Assembly (NCBI GenBank): GCA_963576475.1
Contig: OY754980.1
Location: 20,469,822 to 20,533,821 of the forward strand
DNA: 64,000 nucleotides
Direction: 5' to 3'
DNA from: Molanna angustata
Lineage: Eukaryota; Arthropoda; Insecta; Trichoptera; Molannidae
The notes under the pieces are model-generated. The model saw only the letters and a list, made by a program, of their open reading frames with translations. It had not been told where the DNA came from and did not search any database. Positions 1 through 10,712 of this stretch are shown piece after piece. Each line of letters begins with the position of its first letter. The first letter of the stretch is position 1. The position numbers were made by a program, and so were the translations under genes.

Positions 1-99
1 TTGTGGTAATTATTCATTATTCAATTCATTAATATTTTTTTACAATATAAATTAAATTGTGTTAGCTGAAAAGTGTATATTTTCGGTATAGTTGTCGCC

Positions 100-600
100 A
101 GTAATATCTTGAGCAATTAAGGGGGGCAATTTGCACATATGACAGCCAAGCAAAAGGACATAAATTTGCTCTCTGCGCACCCGGAAGTCTGGCTCAAGTT
201 GTTTTACGATAATTATATCGCAAGTATTTTTCACTCCATGCGCTATTTAAAAGCACTGTCTTTAGTTACAATATGGATTTTTTTTTACTAAATAGTGCAT
301 AGCATCGTCACCAAACTTGTGTAAATTTTTCGGCGTAGAGGGCGTAGTTTGCGCATCACATACCCGATCAAACAGACCAAACAAAAAACCTTTTTCTTAT
401 TCTTCTTCTTCAGCCTGTTTTTTTCCATACTTGGACATAGGCCTCCCCCTTTGATCCTCCACAACTCCCTGTCTTGGGCACACTGCATCTATCTCCCTCC
501 GGCAAATTTCTTGATATCACCAGACAAATTGCCTAAATTAAATAACCAAATTAAATTTATCTTCTGCGCACACACGCGATTTTTCTAGATGCTTAGTGAT
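100..600. repeat. Two partial copies of short repeat family K
   Basis: Copies at about 120-215 and 330-590 share a G-rich start, TTTGCGCAT or TTTGCACAT, a CAAGCAAAA or related A-rich middle, and CTCTGCGCAC or TTCTGCGCAC near the end. Related copies lie near 3600-3720 (inverted), 8535-8645, 42085-42185 and 63015-63110. The second copy is split by about 130 bp (roughly 400-535) resembling the untranslated 3' part of an insect LINE, with GGACATAGGCCTCCCCC in it. No coding potential is seen. Confidence 0.5.
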
Positions 601-675
601 AACTATACCATGGTCGATATTTTTACTAAATAGTTCTAAGTACCTACGTATATTTATCCTCAAGCGCTCTCTAAG

Positions 676-870
676 GTCGGCCTTCGTGGCACAGTACGTT
701 GGATATCTGACTTCTGAGTCAAAGATCCTGAGTTCGATTACCGGTAGAGACACAGATTTTAATTGTGTTTTTAATCCGAACCTGTGAGACAATAACATCG
801 TAAATCTCCAGAATGTGGCAACTTGTTATTGGGTGCGTGTGAAAATACCTACCTATATAGTTTGTATATT
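676..870 (+). mobile_element. SINE family B copy, diverged
   Basis: A tRNA-like head (GTCGGCCTTCGTGGCACAGT, then a B-box-like GAGTTCGATTACC) is followed by the family body with CCAGAATGTGGCAACTTG and TTGGGTGCGTG. The same order of blocks recurs at 10081, 13344, 18516, 18811 and 43770. The A/T tail of this copy is lost. Confidence 0.7.
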
Positions 871-934
871 AATTTGGTCTTCGTTGGACCATATTGCTAT
901 ACATACCGTAGAAAAAATAAGTACAAAATATATA

Positions 935-1855
935 AATTGTTTTATTTATTTATTTATTCTTTGTACATAATATAAACAAATATAATGCACAATGGCGGAC
1001 TGATTACCATTAGGCAATTTCTTCCAACCAACCAGATTATAGAATGACAGAATAAGGTATATATGTATGTAGGTACATCAACAAAAAATTAAAGTTAAAA
1101 AAGAACAAATAAAATATACATCATAGCAAAAAAAAGAAGGATTGGGAAATAACAAGAAGAGGAAATGGAGATCAAGTGTTTAGAGTTAAATATAACTTCT
1201 TTAAAATATTACGTAGCAAAGGGAAGGAAGGAAAAGGTTAGGGATCAAGTATTTTCGGAGAGATATCCCTGCTTTAGTCTTTTCTTGAAAATGGAAAGCG
1301 AGTTTGACGAAGTTATATCAGGACTCAAATTATTCCAGAGTCTTGCTGAACGCACTTCAAAGGAAGACCTGAAAAATTCAGTGTTGTGAATGGGGATAGT
1401 TAATGTAGTACGTTCAGCAGATCGAAGCGATAGGCCGTGATTAGATAAATAGGTGAATTTGGTTTAAAGGTACAGCGGTGAATTAGGATTAAAGAGTGTA
1501 TTATATAGAAGTGACAAAATATGTATATTTCGCCGTTGTCGTATCTTAGGCCAATGGAGAAGATTACGGTAAGCGGAAATGTGGTCGAATTTTTTAAGTC
1601 CAAAGATGAAGCCGATACAAACATTCTGGAGGCGCTTGAGTTTGTTAAGATGCTCCTCGTTCGCATCCAAATAACAAACGTCAACATATTCAAGTAAAGG
1701 AAGGAGAAGTGATTGTGCTAGGGTTATTTTGCAATGCAAAGGAAGAACATTTTTGAGTCTGTTGAGAGAGAGGACAAACAAGTATCTCACTTACGTGAGA
1801 TACTTGTTCGTGCCACGAAGGATCCTCGTCAATAAGAACTCCAAGATCTTTCTTT
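935..1855 (-). mobile_element. 5'-truncated CR1/Jockey-type LINE, 3' part of reverse-transcriptase ORF
   Basis: On the minus strand the sequence reads DLGVLIDEDPSWHEQVSHVS, then after a one-base shift LLLPLLEYVDVCYLDANEEH, LNKLKRLQNVC and NIHILSLLYNTLFNPNSP. This is the typical C-terminal region of CR1/Jockey-clade LINE ORF2. Frameshifts and stops interrupt it; a last block, with the C-terminal ARLWNNLSPDI motif, lies near 1350. The 3' end near 935-1060 carries GGTTGGAAGAAATTGCCTAA and an (AAAT)n tail. A second copy of the same 3' end is at 42695-43107 in the other orientation. Confidence 0.8.
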
Positions 1856-1911
1856 TTTTTTATTTTTACCTTGATTTTCCGATGTTACAATTATGACTCC
1901 ACACTTTTTAG

Positions 1912-2133
1912 GCTAATCCGGATTCTGAATATCCACGTCAGTTAAAGCTGTACGAATTATTAGTTTTACACATGAAAGAGGAAGAAGTAGCATTGAGCAA
2001 CGTCAGAGCCATAGAGAAACTCTTGGAAGATCTTTTGAACTTGAGGGGTGTGGAAAGGACATTAGCTGCTGATAAGATTTTACTATTCGATGTTGAAAGA
2101 AATGAGACCGCAAAGGCTGGACTATCGGCAAAG
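1912..2133 (+). CDS. Coiled-coil-like protein, internal exon (first of four in window)
   Basis: This is the first visible exon of a gene whose upstream exons are outside the window. It follows a pyrimidine-rich acceptor (cttttta/g) and ends in AAG before GTATG. It is phase 0 at both ends and encodes 74 residues, from ANPDSEYPRQLKLYELL to GLSAK. The peptide is rich in E, K, L and A with regularly spaced hydrophobics (HMKEEEVALSNVRAIEKLL), which suggests a long helix or coiled coil. Joined to the next three exons it gives a 193-residue C-terminal part. I do not recognise the family. An axonemal or cytoskeletal coiled-coil protein is one possibility, but that is a guess. The call rests on four exons with matching phases and one common stop. 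Confidence 0.75.
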
Positions 2134-2234
2134 GTATGTTTTTTTAATCTATCATTTAAAACATATTTTTAAACGAGTCTAGTTTCTCAGTTTCTCAATT
2201 TAGTTGAAGATTTAAATTCGAAATAATTTAAAAA

Positions 2235-2330
2235 ATAATAATAATAGTAATATGTATTTATATACCGCCGTTTGGTGATTTAAGATCATTCCAAGGGCGC
2301 TGATAGTTCAGTTTTGTACTACTCTACTAA
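2235..2330 (-). mobile_element. Retroelement 3'-end fragment, family H, with (ATT)n tail
   Basis: Read on the minus strand, it contains CAGCGCCCTTGG, an intervening TCACCAAACGGCG and TATAAAT, and it ends in an (ATT)n microsatellite. The same order (CAGCGCCCTTGAGGTGAGA, AACGGCGCTGTATAAA, (ATT)n) is seen at 15743-15828 and 29030-29098 on the plus strand. A simple trinucleotide tail is typical of some non-LTR retroelement 3' ends. Confidence 0.6.
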
Positions 2331-2689
2331 ACAAGCTAGGATTATTGAAAATATTAAGGCCAAAATATGTAGTTTTACAATAAATCTTTGTATGGTGGAT
2401 AGATTAATTGAGTAGGTACTCCATAAATATATGTTTTGTGTTTATGTTGTACATATTATGTAAACTTTTATCCTCTGGGAAACTTAAATTAATTGTTTAG
2501 GAATTTAAAAAAAATGTACTTCATAAAAATAAATTTAGGGATTGTCAACCTTTCAAGAAAGAAAAAATTTACACTTACTATATAGCGGAGAGTATGGTGT
2601 TAGACGCAACCCACTCGTTTTAATATTAAATATCGCATATTGATAATCTATAGATGTTAAAACTATAGATACATACATCATAAATACAT

Positions 2690-3030
2690 TTAGTGCGATC
2701 GCGATATATCCCGCAATATGGAGTGACCAGCTACAGGTGTGCGACTGTTTATTATAAAAGAAACCACGACACATGCATATATATGCCCACACACTAGTCT
2801 CGGCTCATCCAAAAGACAAAATCCAAATTGTGTGGTGAACCACATTGCTGAAATTTTTTGATGTGTTTATTTGTGTATGTATTTTCGATTACCCGGCTCC
2901 TTACCGGCTCTTTTTCAATTATCCGGGACACCCGAAAACGATAATAATAGAAAAGAGTGGAAGTACTATTCGAAACCGGGGCCGCCCAGCTACTTATAAG
3001 TTGATTTCTTATTTTTGGCTATCAAATCAA
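2690..3030 (+). repeat. Interspersed repeat family I copy
   Basis: It shares ordered blocks with copies at 7295-7600, 18395-18800, 19125-19255 and 42475-42650: CCACGACACATGC, CACACACTAGTCTCGGCTC, GTGGTGAACCACATTGCTGA, then CGATTACCCGGCTCC and AAAAGAGTGGAAGTACTATT. The repeat is about 350 bp with no coding potential and no convincing tRNA head, so its class is unknown. Confidence 0.55.
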
Positions 3031-3329
3031 CTCAGTATTGTTCAGCCATCCAGAATCGAAGTTATATAAAAACTTAAATGTGTAATCTTTGGCAAACATA
3101 ACAGTAATAATTCGCAAATAAACTTAGATATCTTATTTTCAAACAAACAAATGAAACCTCTCTTGTGAATCTATCGGAAAATAATCAAACTAACTTTATT
3201 TTACCAGTTACCACTGTTTTATTCATTATTCTTTTACGCTCGACAGTCACTCGCCCACCTGTTGAAATAAACACGAACTACTTATTTAAACTTGGGTTTG
3301 AATCTCGAAATATTATGTAGGTGTTTTTT

Positions 3330-3498
3330 ATGTTTCATGCTTGTTAGTCTCACACTGTAAAATTGTTTTATTATTTTGTGCAAAGATGTCAGCTTAAACA
3401 ACAATTTACTCGATGTTGTAATTAGTTATATGCATATTTTCTGTAACTGTTTGTATTCCTAAATGAATAAATAAATAAATAAATAAAATAAAATGACC
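3330..3498 (+). mobile_element. LINE 3'-end fragment
   Basis: A non-coding stretch ends in a tandem AATA tail (AATGAATAAATAAATAAAT and more), typical of LINE 3' UTR remnants in this window. No ORF remains, and assignment to a LINE family is by tail structure only. Confidence 0.4.
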
Positions 3499-3589
3499 TG
3501 ATACCCGATGAAGAAGGAAAGAAGAATCTTCAAAATTACAACAATCGACTGTGGTTATTTACCTTTTTTTCTTAAAGAATCGTAAATAT

Positions 3590-3725
3590 TGGACGTATTG
3601 GACGCGCAGATCGAAAATTTGTGTCTTTTGCTTAGTTGGTATATGCGCAAATCACCCCCCTCCACGGCGAAAAGGCTCAAGAAGTTTGACGGTATCTATA
3701 ATGAGATTGTATATCAACAAATATA
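3590..3725 (-). repeat. Repeat family K copy, inverted
   Basis: On the minus strand it reads CCGTGGAGG, GTGATTTGCGCATAT and AGCAAAAGACACAAATTT, matching the family K copies at 120 and 63015. It lies in the intron between the first two visible exons of the coiled-coil gene. Confidence 0.5.
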
Positions 3726-3906
3726 GTGGTGGACAACGTCATTTAAAAACTTAACAAAGGTTGTCATTTGATTGAATTTGTCCTTTTTTTAAGTATAATT
3801 AGTTGATCTATTTAATATTTACTGTACCAAAAAAATTTGGAAAATTATTAAAATCAAATTAAAGACATATAATAAATGAGGCATTTAATTTTGGTGAATA
3901 TTTTAG

Positions 3907-4041
3907 GAAGCAGCTGAGATGGAAGCAAAAGAACGTGAGCTCCAAGCTGAAATATCACCACGAGCCGCTGCGGTAGCTGTCAAAGACTTTGCAGAAACTA
4001 TCTTAACAAGACAATACTTACTACAAGGAAGATACGATACA
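3907..4041 (+). CDS. Coiled-coil-like protein, second visible exon
   Basis: The exon starts after attttag and ends at ACA before GTAATT, with phase 0 at both ends and 45 codons. It encodes EAAEMEAKERELQAEISPRA, then a stretch ending LLQGRYDT. The charged heptad-like pattern continues directly from the previous exon, while alanine-rich AAAVAVKDF breaks the charge run. The intron before it is about 1.8 kb and holds LINE 3' debris and copies of repeat families I and K. The function is unknown. Confidence 0.75.
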
Positions 4042-4074
4042 GTAATTATATTCATTTAATGTTCATTTGTGATT

Positions 4075-4340
4075 TTGGTGTATTTATATGTATGTTTTTA
4101 TAGTAATAGAGTGTGTTTTAGAATAGTATGAGCGTGTTTTACAATAGTATTTATAAGTGTGTTTTACAAAAAAAAAATGTGAGTGTGTTATACAATAATT
4201 GGAGTATGTTTTACGATTATATGGGTTGTGTTTTAGAATGATTTGAGTTTGTTGTACAATAATTGGAGTATGTTTAACAATGATATGGGTTGTGTTTTAG
4301 AATGATTTGAGTTTGTTTTACAATAAAATAAGTAGTGTTT
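4075..4340 (+). repeat. Degenerate minisatellite in an intron of the first gene
   Basis: Units of about 21 bp (variants of GAGTGTGTTTTACAATA) are arranged in a larger ~62-bp period: the block from TTGGAGTATG through TTGTGTTTTAGAATGATTTG occurs twice nearly unchanged (about 4199 and 4261). No coding potential is seen. Confidence 0.7.
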
Positions 4341-4671
4341 TTTTACACAAATTTATAAGTTTTATGATATTTTTACATATATCGCAATTTTTGCACAGTC
4401 GTATTGAATTACAATGAGCGACTGGTTAAAAATTTATTCACTTTACATGGTTGTGTAACGTCTATCACAAGGGTTTTAAAAATATTATTTCCATATTATT
4501 ATTTATAATTCTAAAAATATTTGTACATGTGAAAGTTTCTCGTGGAAACAATTTTTGTAAATAAGTCTAAAACGATTTTTCATTTGATCAAAATACTGTC
4601 CATTTTTAGAATGATTACCTATTTGGCATTTATAATTTATTTTTCCTTATTTTCCTGAATTATAATTTCAG

Positions 4672-4763
4672 CTTGTTTACAATCAAAAAGAGCAGAGATT
4701 GTGGTACTTAGCTAATCAGTATACCATCAACCCTAAAGATGAGGCTGAATACATAGCCAAAAG
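4672..4763 (+). CDS. Coiled-coil-like protein, third visible exon
   Basis: The exon lies between a good acceptor (aatttcag) and a GTAACA donor. It encodes LVYNQKEQRLWYLANQYTIN followed by PKDEAEYIAK and the first two bases of an arginine codon (phase 2 at the end). The intron before it is about 630 bp and carries a short tandem repeat. It contains two tryptophan/tyrosine-rich spots (LWYLANQY), unusual for a pure coiled coil, so a small folded interface may interrupt the helix. Confidence 0.75.
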
Positions 4764-5175
4764 GTAACATTTATATTTATTTATTTTATTATTAACAATA
4801 CAATGATTTAGTTACAAATACAATTACATACTAGAGCTAGAATTTAAGTGAGTGTGTGTATGTGTGTTATTTATATAAGTGTGTGTATGTGTGTTATTTG
4901 TTGATAAGTATGTAATTGCTAGGGTACGATGAACACCTCACTAGGAAGTCCTGTGTCGAGGTAAATAATATAGTTTTTACGTGTTGATTTAAAATTAAAA
5001 ATTATAATTATCAACACTTTCTTGTTGCTTCTTTCCAAGTGACGAGTTTACTGTCATAAAATATGCCCAGGGAGATAAGAATTATATAATTTTTAACGTA
5101 CAGATTTATTTTACAAAATTTTCATCACTATTTTATGTTTTTAATTCAATGCACTGTATGATAATTTTATTTCAG

Positions 5176-5308
5176 AAATGCGATGAATTTTGAGATCTCT
5201 ACATTGGAAGTTCAAATGGAAAGACAAAGAGTGTTATCCAAAGAAAGATACGAACATCTTTTGAAAATATCTCAAGCCAGGGAATCAATTACCTCTATTA
5301 CTGAATAA
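5176..5308 (+). CDS. Coiled-coil-like protein, terminal exon with stop
   Basis: After a tatttcag acceptor the first A completes the split arginine codon. The frame then reads NAMNFEISTLEVQMERQRVL through to the terminal residues ESITSITE and a TAA stop at 5306-5308. The sequence is strongly helical and charged. The stop overlaps the first of two AATAAA polyadenylation hexamers, so the 3' UTR must be very short if these are used. Together the four exons give 193 residues of C-terminal sequence. Confidence 0.75.
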
Positions 5309-5313
5309 ATAAA
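5304..5313 (+). promoter_or_regulatory. Overlapping polyadenylation hexamers at the end of the first gene
   Basis: AATAAA occurs at 5304-5309 (overlapping the TAA stop) and again at 5308-5313. A TTGTTGCATTGTGTC stretch follows about 15-20 bases on and could serve as the GU-rich downstream element. If this signal is used the 3' UTR is only a few tens of bases long. Confidence 0.5.
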
Positions 5314-5734
5314 AACGCAATTTATTGTTGCATTGTGTCATTATTACAATAATTTAATTTTTATAAATATTCCCTTTTTATTTTTAATCAAAATTGTGAG
5401 GAATTTCGCAATCACCTTCGCCACTCAATTGGGAATGTTTTAGAACTTCAAGCCTTGTTCACCTCCAGAGAAGCTGTAGAAAAAAGGTAGAATGTATCAA
5501 ATAATTAATTAAAATTATCTGATACATACACAGAATAGAAAAAAAAATACAATAATTTATTATCTGACAAAAATACACTTACAATATGACTGATATAGAT
5601 AGTTGAGTGTGACGCTCGTCGCTTGTAAGAACGCAAAAAAATTGACTCAAATAAAATTTCAAGGCTCACACGAAAATGTTGCGTCATAAAATGCTCGTAG
5701 CGTAACACAAAAATATCGATTCAAATTTAATAGT

Positions 5735-5850
5735 ATTTTTTTTCGTAGCTATGGTATTTTAATATAAGTTTTTCGTAGCGACGGTATTTTAACACAAGTT
5801 TTTTTTTTGTATAGGACGGTATTTAAGTATAGGTTTCAGTACAATTTTTG
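5735..5850 (+). repeat. Short tandem repeat, about 38-bp unit
   Basis: TTTCGTAGC..GGTATTTTAA and AGTTTTTCGTAGCGACGG alternate about three times with decreasing similarity. The flanking stretches 5400-5735 and 5850-5950 hold no feature I can name. Confidence 0.45.
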
Positions 5851-5929
5851 TATGGAAATTTTAGTATAGGTATTTGAGTACAGGTGAAACGTGGGCCCAT
5901 GATTTCAATGAAGAAGTTCTTTTTTACGG

Positions 5930-6010
5930 CGCCGACGACCGACTTACTAATGATGTTAATAACAATTGAGTACCTACTAAAAATAATAATACTCAATTAT
6001 TATTAACACC
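5930..6010. repeat. Foldback sequence, 19-bp arms
   Basis: TGTTAATAACAATTGAGTA (5954-5972) is complementary to TACTCAATTATTATTAACA (5990-6008) with one mismatch and a 17-base loop. It is preceded by GACTTACTAATGA. The same arrangement, inverted and more diverged, is at 11655-11735, so it is a dispersed element rather than a chance hairpin. Confidence 0.6.
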
Positions 6011-7290
6011 GCTTCCCCAAAATAATTATCATACCACTATGGTGCCGAGATTGCTAATCTAGAGGGCTCCATGAGCTGCTTTTCGTGCTATGCATTTTTT
6101 TGTCGCTCATTTAGCGTTCTGATGTGTAGCGTTCGGCCGTTTACAGTCCCCATATGCAGAGCGGATGGTGGTAAAAGTAGCGAATTAGTAATCCAATGCG
6201 TAAATTATAAATTATTTTGAGGATCAAAACAAAATGCAACAGACGCACCGATCAACCTTTCAATTATGAACAATTTCCACATCCATATACTAAACGTATC
6301 AAAAGATTAGGCTCCGCAGAAGTTCCTATACACTACCTATCAACCATACTGATTCCTGATAATTAACGCTTAAAAATTATTGTGATGCTACACATATTGC
6401 ACGTCATGGTCCACGCATAAGTTCATGTCATTTTCGCGAATCATTACTCACAATGTGTTGACTGTCATCACCCTAATTACCTTGAAACTATCGGACACTG
6501 TGCGCTTGCTTCAAAATACCAAAACTGAATGATTGGCGATGATAATGAAAGGAAAAGAAATAATGAAAAAATAAAATATGTTTAGGTATTACTCCTTTTT
6601 ATATAAGTAAAAAAATTTAACTTAGGCATGAAATTATATGTATCATTTTTGTTTTTATTATTATTATGTAGTTACATATGTTGTATGTTTTCCGAATAAA
6701 ATAAAAATTTTAATATCCACTAAAATAATGTAAAACAATGATTTTTCAATTATTGACTTTCACGTCGAATTCTTAAAAGGCATCATGAGAGTTAAATGGT
6801 CTCACGTTTTAGAAAATTAGTTCGTATTAATTATGCAATATAAATGCACAAACCTACCCTATTTCGACATCTATAATAAACAAAAAGAAAAAAATGTACC
6901 GCTCAAATTAAAATTTTAATTAAATTTATATTGATATATTTTATGAAGTGTAGTGGAGAATTTAGTGTTGGTTCCAACCCATTTATCTATCCAATTGAAA
7001 TCGAAGAACTGAAAGTACTGTCAATGCGTGGTGAAGGTTCCCTGTCGAGTCACGTGTTACCGTGCACTGTTGAATTGGGATACCCTCGCCATGACTGGCG
7101 GGCCTCCACATTATTTGTGGTTGGAATCTTAGTGGTAGAAGTATGAAATATGCTTGATAATAGTTTCTTGTTTTTTGTCCGACGAGCAGCCGCTCCGGGG
7201 ACGAAAAAAGCTACAAGTTCTAAAACCTTCCCTATGGAGTGCGGTAGGAAACTGCAAAATTCTGTCCAATGAAAAGACATGAGACATTAT
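6010..7290. other. Intergenic stretch without a recognised gene
   Basis: I see no coding exon here. At 6948-6990 there is a MITE-end-like block (GTGTAGTGGAGAATTTAGTG, then TTGGTTCCAACCCATT) that recurs in varied form near 2575, 19850, 23040, 33490, 40480 and 44495 (family D ends). Confidence 0.4.
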
Positions 7291-7294
7291 ATAG

Positions 7295-7620
7295 AATGGA
7301 GGCACGTGAAGAAGAATCTCCTGAGGAAATGCATACCAATTTTACTATACTATCACGGTATATCCCACAATCTGAAGTACCAGCAACATATGAATGTAGT
7401 GTGGGTGTGAATAACCATATAAAAGGAAACACGACACATGTGGATATTCGCACACACCCCAGTCTCTTCTCACCTAAAATTGCACAACATTCAGAATGTG
7501 TGATGAACCTCATTGCTAAACTATGTGAGATGTTAATTTGCCTCCCGAAAACAATGATATTAGAAAAAATTGGAAGTACTCTTCTAAGCCGATACCTCAC
7601 AGCTAAAAACGACATTAAAT
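7295..7620 (+). repeat. Interspersed repeat family I copy (longest)
   Basis: It carries the full block order of family I: ATCCCACAATCTGAAGTACC, GTGTGGGTGTGAATAACC, AACACGACACATGTGG, CACACCCCAGTCTCTTCTC, CATTCAGAATGTGTGATGAAC and TTGCCTCCCGAAAACAATGA. A 118-codon open frame overlaps it, but the other copies do not keep that frame open, so it is not called as a gene. Confidence 0.55.
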
Positions 7621-7984
7621 TGTAAAGTTATTCGTGTTAAATATGACATGACACGATAAAAATGTCAATTTGTATTAACGCGCATAATGACAATAATTGT
7701 TATGACATATTATTGTACCTTGCCCATGTTTCTCGTTGTTTTACACAACACAGTATTGCAAGATCTCAGTGTACTGTATTGACGAGAAGCATGGATTCGG
7801 ACCACTTTCTTTTGCATTTCCAGTAATCAAACGGCCATACCTCGAGTTGGTTGCACACAACGGCTACAATTACATTTTGCACCGAGTAAAAGTGTTACGT
7901 GATTATACATATATCTATAATACTTTAACGCGTTGTTCTAACTCGAATGTTAATAAATTATGTGAGTGTGTGATCGTACATTTT

Positions 7985-8960
7985 GTAATATTGCGCAATC
8001 GAAACGTTCCAAACTCGAATTTGTTTTTTTTTGGCTGCCAAGATCATTATATTAGGTACCTAACTAATAATTCGGTCATTGGTGCATTTTAAAGTATGTA
8101 GGCATTCAATTTTAAATGTACTTACATGCAAAACGTTCTGATTTTGAATTTGATTTTTTGGCTGTCAAGATATTATATAATATGTTTGGCACCAAACCAA
8201 TATTGAATACTGTGCTATTGTAAATGTATCTACTTATTTGCAAAATGTTCCAAATATGAATTTGTTTTTTTTATCAAGATCATTAAATATAGAATCGGTT
8301 CCTGACTTATATTAATGTCATGTAGGTACCTACGAATTGGTGCATTTTTAAACGCGTTCATTTTATGTATGCGATTGTAAATAGGTACCTTACACGCAAA
8401 GTGTTCCAAATTTGAAATTATTTTTTTTTACTATCAAGATCATTAAACAGAATATAATTCAGTAGGTACCCAATCAACATTAATGTCACGAATGTTCTTA
8501 TTCCTATAAATACCGGTAAACTTCTTGAGCATTTTGTAGTGGAGTGGAGCAGTTTGCGCATAATTATACCGATACCAAGCAAAAAAAAACACAAATTTGC
8601 TCTCTGCGCCCACGTGACTAGCTAAAGAAGTTTGTCTCTAACTATAAATACTATGCGATTGCAAATGAACCTACATATTATATGTACCTGCATACAAAAT
8701 GTTCTAGATGACATCATTTTTTTTTGGCTGCCGGAATATAGTCGATACTTAACCAATATTAATGTCACTTTTTAGACGCATTATTTTTCTTGAATATTAT
8801 TGTCTTCATACTTCAATATTTTTGGTTACAAAACAATATCTTTATCAAGGTACATTATTGATAACGATGTTCGAGCGATCGTATAAGATGACATTTTTCA
8901 AAAATCGTTTCGAATTTAAATTTATTTTTTGGCTGTCGAGACTTTGATTGATTATAAGCA
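7985..8960 (+). repeat. Degenerate tandem repeat, units of roughly 110-200 bp
   Basis: The block GTTCCAAA, then (C/T)GAATTTG, then TTTTTTTGGCTG(C/T)C and AAGATCATTA recurs near 8008, 8140, 8250, 8400, 8700 and 8915. It alternates with TAGGTACC-containing spacers and GTATGCGATTGTAAAT-like words. A family K fragment is inserted at 8535-8645. Confidence 0.6.
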
Positions 8961-9542
8961 CTTTATCATAACACCTAATTTGCTCTTAAATGAAATTAAA
9001 ATTATAAAAGCATTGCATTTATTTTGCCACATTAAGATTTGTTGGGCATAGTTTGCCTAGCGGGCAGAGCCAGCAAGTATTATTGAAGTAATAGATTGTC
9101 TACTAAATTATTAAAGAATTGTTTTCTTCTTGTTATGTCGTGTCCTCAATATTTCATCTTATCGTCTTGTATTAAGTACCATCGTTATTTATTTCGACAC
9201 ATATTTCATACATTTTGAAAAGAAAACATTGCACAAAACGATTAAGGTACTTACTTTAAAACTCTCTCAATTAACAAGCCACGAGTACATATGTATGTAC
9301 TGGTAGAAATGTTATGTAATAATTTTAACATATATGTACATACCACATACTAACATATTATGTGTATAAAAAATGTATTAATGTACATAAATGAAATGCA
9401 CGCACGTGTTTTTGTTTCAGCCTATCGAGTATAAAGAATTTATTTCATTTGCCAATATATTATCAAAATCCTTTGTGGGTACCGTTTAATATAATATTTT
9501 ATGTGCATTTCGTCAAAATCATAAGAAACGACTTACCACGAT

Positions 9543-9690
9543 GACCGCCGTGGCATAGTAGTAAGTCGTTTGATTTCTGTGTTAGCGTCCTGGATTCAAT
9601 TCACAACAAAGCAGAATCCACTATTGCATCTCTGGGTTGGGAACATTGGTTAGTTAGAAAAAGAAGATTTGCTTGAGAATTAATTTTAAA
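9543..9690 (+). mobile_element. SINE family A, decayed copy
   Basis: The head GACCGCCGTGGCATAGTAGT, a B-box-like GGATTCAATTC, and the body TCTCTGGGTTGGGAACA with TTGGTTAGTTAGAA match family A at 40142. The tail and about 30 bp of the body are missing. Confidence 0.65.
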
Positions 9691-9769
9691 TTATGTCAAC
9701 TGACATAATAAATACCACAGAAACAAATAGAAGTCATCATACCACAGATAAAATAAAAGTCAACAGATA

Positions 9770-9960
9770 CTATAACTGTCAGAGCGTTTTTCACTCGACA
9801 ATTATACCGAGCGTTTGGTGTGTACACTCGACGTTCAATCTGAACGCCACAGAGTGTCTTTCAAGCGTCTGTTTCCGGTAATTATGAACGGCTTAGAGTG
9901 TCACGAAGTGCACTCGGCGTTCATTGCGAACGTAGCCCTGCAAAGCTTTTGAAAACTTCC
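9770..9960 (+). mobile_element. MITE-like element, family J
   Basis: It contains GAGCGTTTTTCACTC, CACTCGACGTTCAATCTGAA, GAACGCCACAGAGTGTC and a last block with GTGCACTCGGCGTTCATTG. Copies of the same blocks lie at 44900-46180 (interrupted) and 46425-46580. The repeated GTTC/GAAC words make it partly self-complementary. Confidence 0.5.
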
Positions 9961-10080
9961 ATCAAATTATCTTGGACGCTTTGTTTTACCGTGCGTTGAA
10001 ATCGAATGCATACAAAAAAGGTTTTTATTTTAATCTGAAATGCATAATACATAAAATTCACGCTTCACATCTTTAATTAT

Positions 10081-10292
10081 CGACCTTCGTGGCTCAAATG
10101 GTTATATATGTATCTAACTCCTGAGCAGAAGGTTCCTGGCTCGATACCCGTTGGAGACACAGTTTTAAACTGTTTTCAGTTTGGATCTGTAAGACTTTAA
10201 ATATTTGAAATCTCCAGAATGTGGAAACTTGTTATTGCGAGCGTGTTGAATAGTTGGCATAGTACTTACCTGTTAGTTGCACCAGAAGCAAT
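10081..10292 (+). mobile_element. SINE family B copy
   Basis: The head CGACCTTCGTGGCTCAAATG with A-box-like and B-box-like (GGCTCGATACCC) segments precedes TTGGAGACACAG, TCCAGAATGTGGAAACTTG and TACCTGTTAGTTGC. The tail is worn. Confidence 0.75.
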
Positions 10293-10334
10293 ATAACAAT
10301 ATTTCACTGAGGTCTCAAAATTCAGTTTTTTATG

Positions 10335-10452
10335 TTATCCATGCGTTATTACTGATTATCCGTGCGTAATTATTGAATATCCATGCGCTATTACTGAATA
10401 TCCATGCGCTATTTCTTACAACTGAATATCCATGCGTTATTACTGAATATAT
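10335..10452 (+). repeat. Minisatellite, 23-bp unit
   Basis: ATCCATGCG(T/C)TATTACTGA is repeated about five times with small changes, directly after the SINE B copy. One unit carries an insertion (TTCTTACAA). Confidence 0.75.
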
Positions 10453-10520
10453 AGAACAGGTATACCTAGTTGGGCAGTAGTTATCTATTTTTAATGAAGA
10501 TTATATAATGAAGATTTAGA

Positions 10521-10712
10521 TGGGTCGGTGGCAGAGCGGTTAATGCGCTGGGCTAGTAATCCAGTGGTCGCGAGTTCGAATCCTGCCTCGACCAATTTCG
10601 TTAACCTAAGCACAACCATTTATTTGCTTATTTTAGGGAACGTAGGAAGATGTACCTATATGTACTTGTTTAACAAGGACATATTCAATTTTTTTAAATA
10701 AAAAAAAATTTT
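10521..10712 (+). mobile_element. SINE family C with a tRNA-Thr-like head
   Basis: The first 72 bases fold like a tRNA: a nearly complete acceptor stem (GGTCGG against CTCGACC), D-loop A box GTGGCAGAGCGGTTAATGC, anticodon stem CTGGG/TCCAG with loop CTAGTAA (anticodon AGT, threonine), and B box GAGTTCGAATCC. A non-tRNA body (ACCTAAGCACAACCATTTAT, GGGAACGTAGGAAGATG) and an A-rich tail follow. An inverted copy is at 13143-13328, with fragments at 14822 and 47130. Confidence 0.8.

Noticed and set aside
1165..1389. 74-codon plus-strand ORF as an upstream exon of the coiled-coil gene
   Set aside because: The same sequence is found in the opposite orientation at 42695-42900 as part of a LINE; its coding sense is the minus strand.
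1777..1808. Perfect 14-bp inverted repeat (AACAAGTATCTCAC / GTGAGATACTTGTT) as a foldback or LINE 5' inversion joint
   Set aside because: On the minus strand LINE coding continues through it (SWHEQVSHVS then the downstream block) with only a one-base shift, so the palindrome is a property of the LINE sequence, not a rearrangement.
7269..7625. Opposing ~120-codon ORFs as a gene
   Set aside because: They cover a copy of interspersed repeat I; other copies (2690, 18395, 42475) have the frame broken.
10521..10593. Functional tRNA-Thr (AGT) gene
   Set aside because: The cloverleaf is good, but the same head continues into a SINE body and A-rich tail found again at 13143 and in fragments, and the acceptor stem has a mismatch. 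It is a SINE head.
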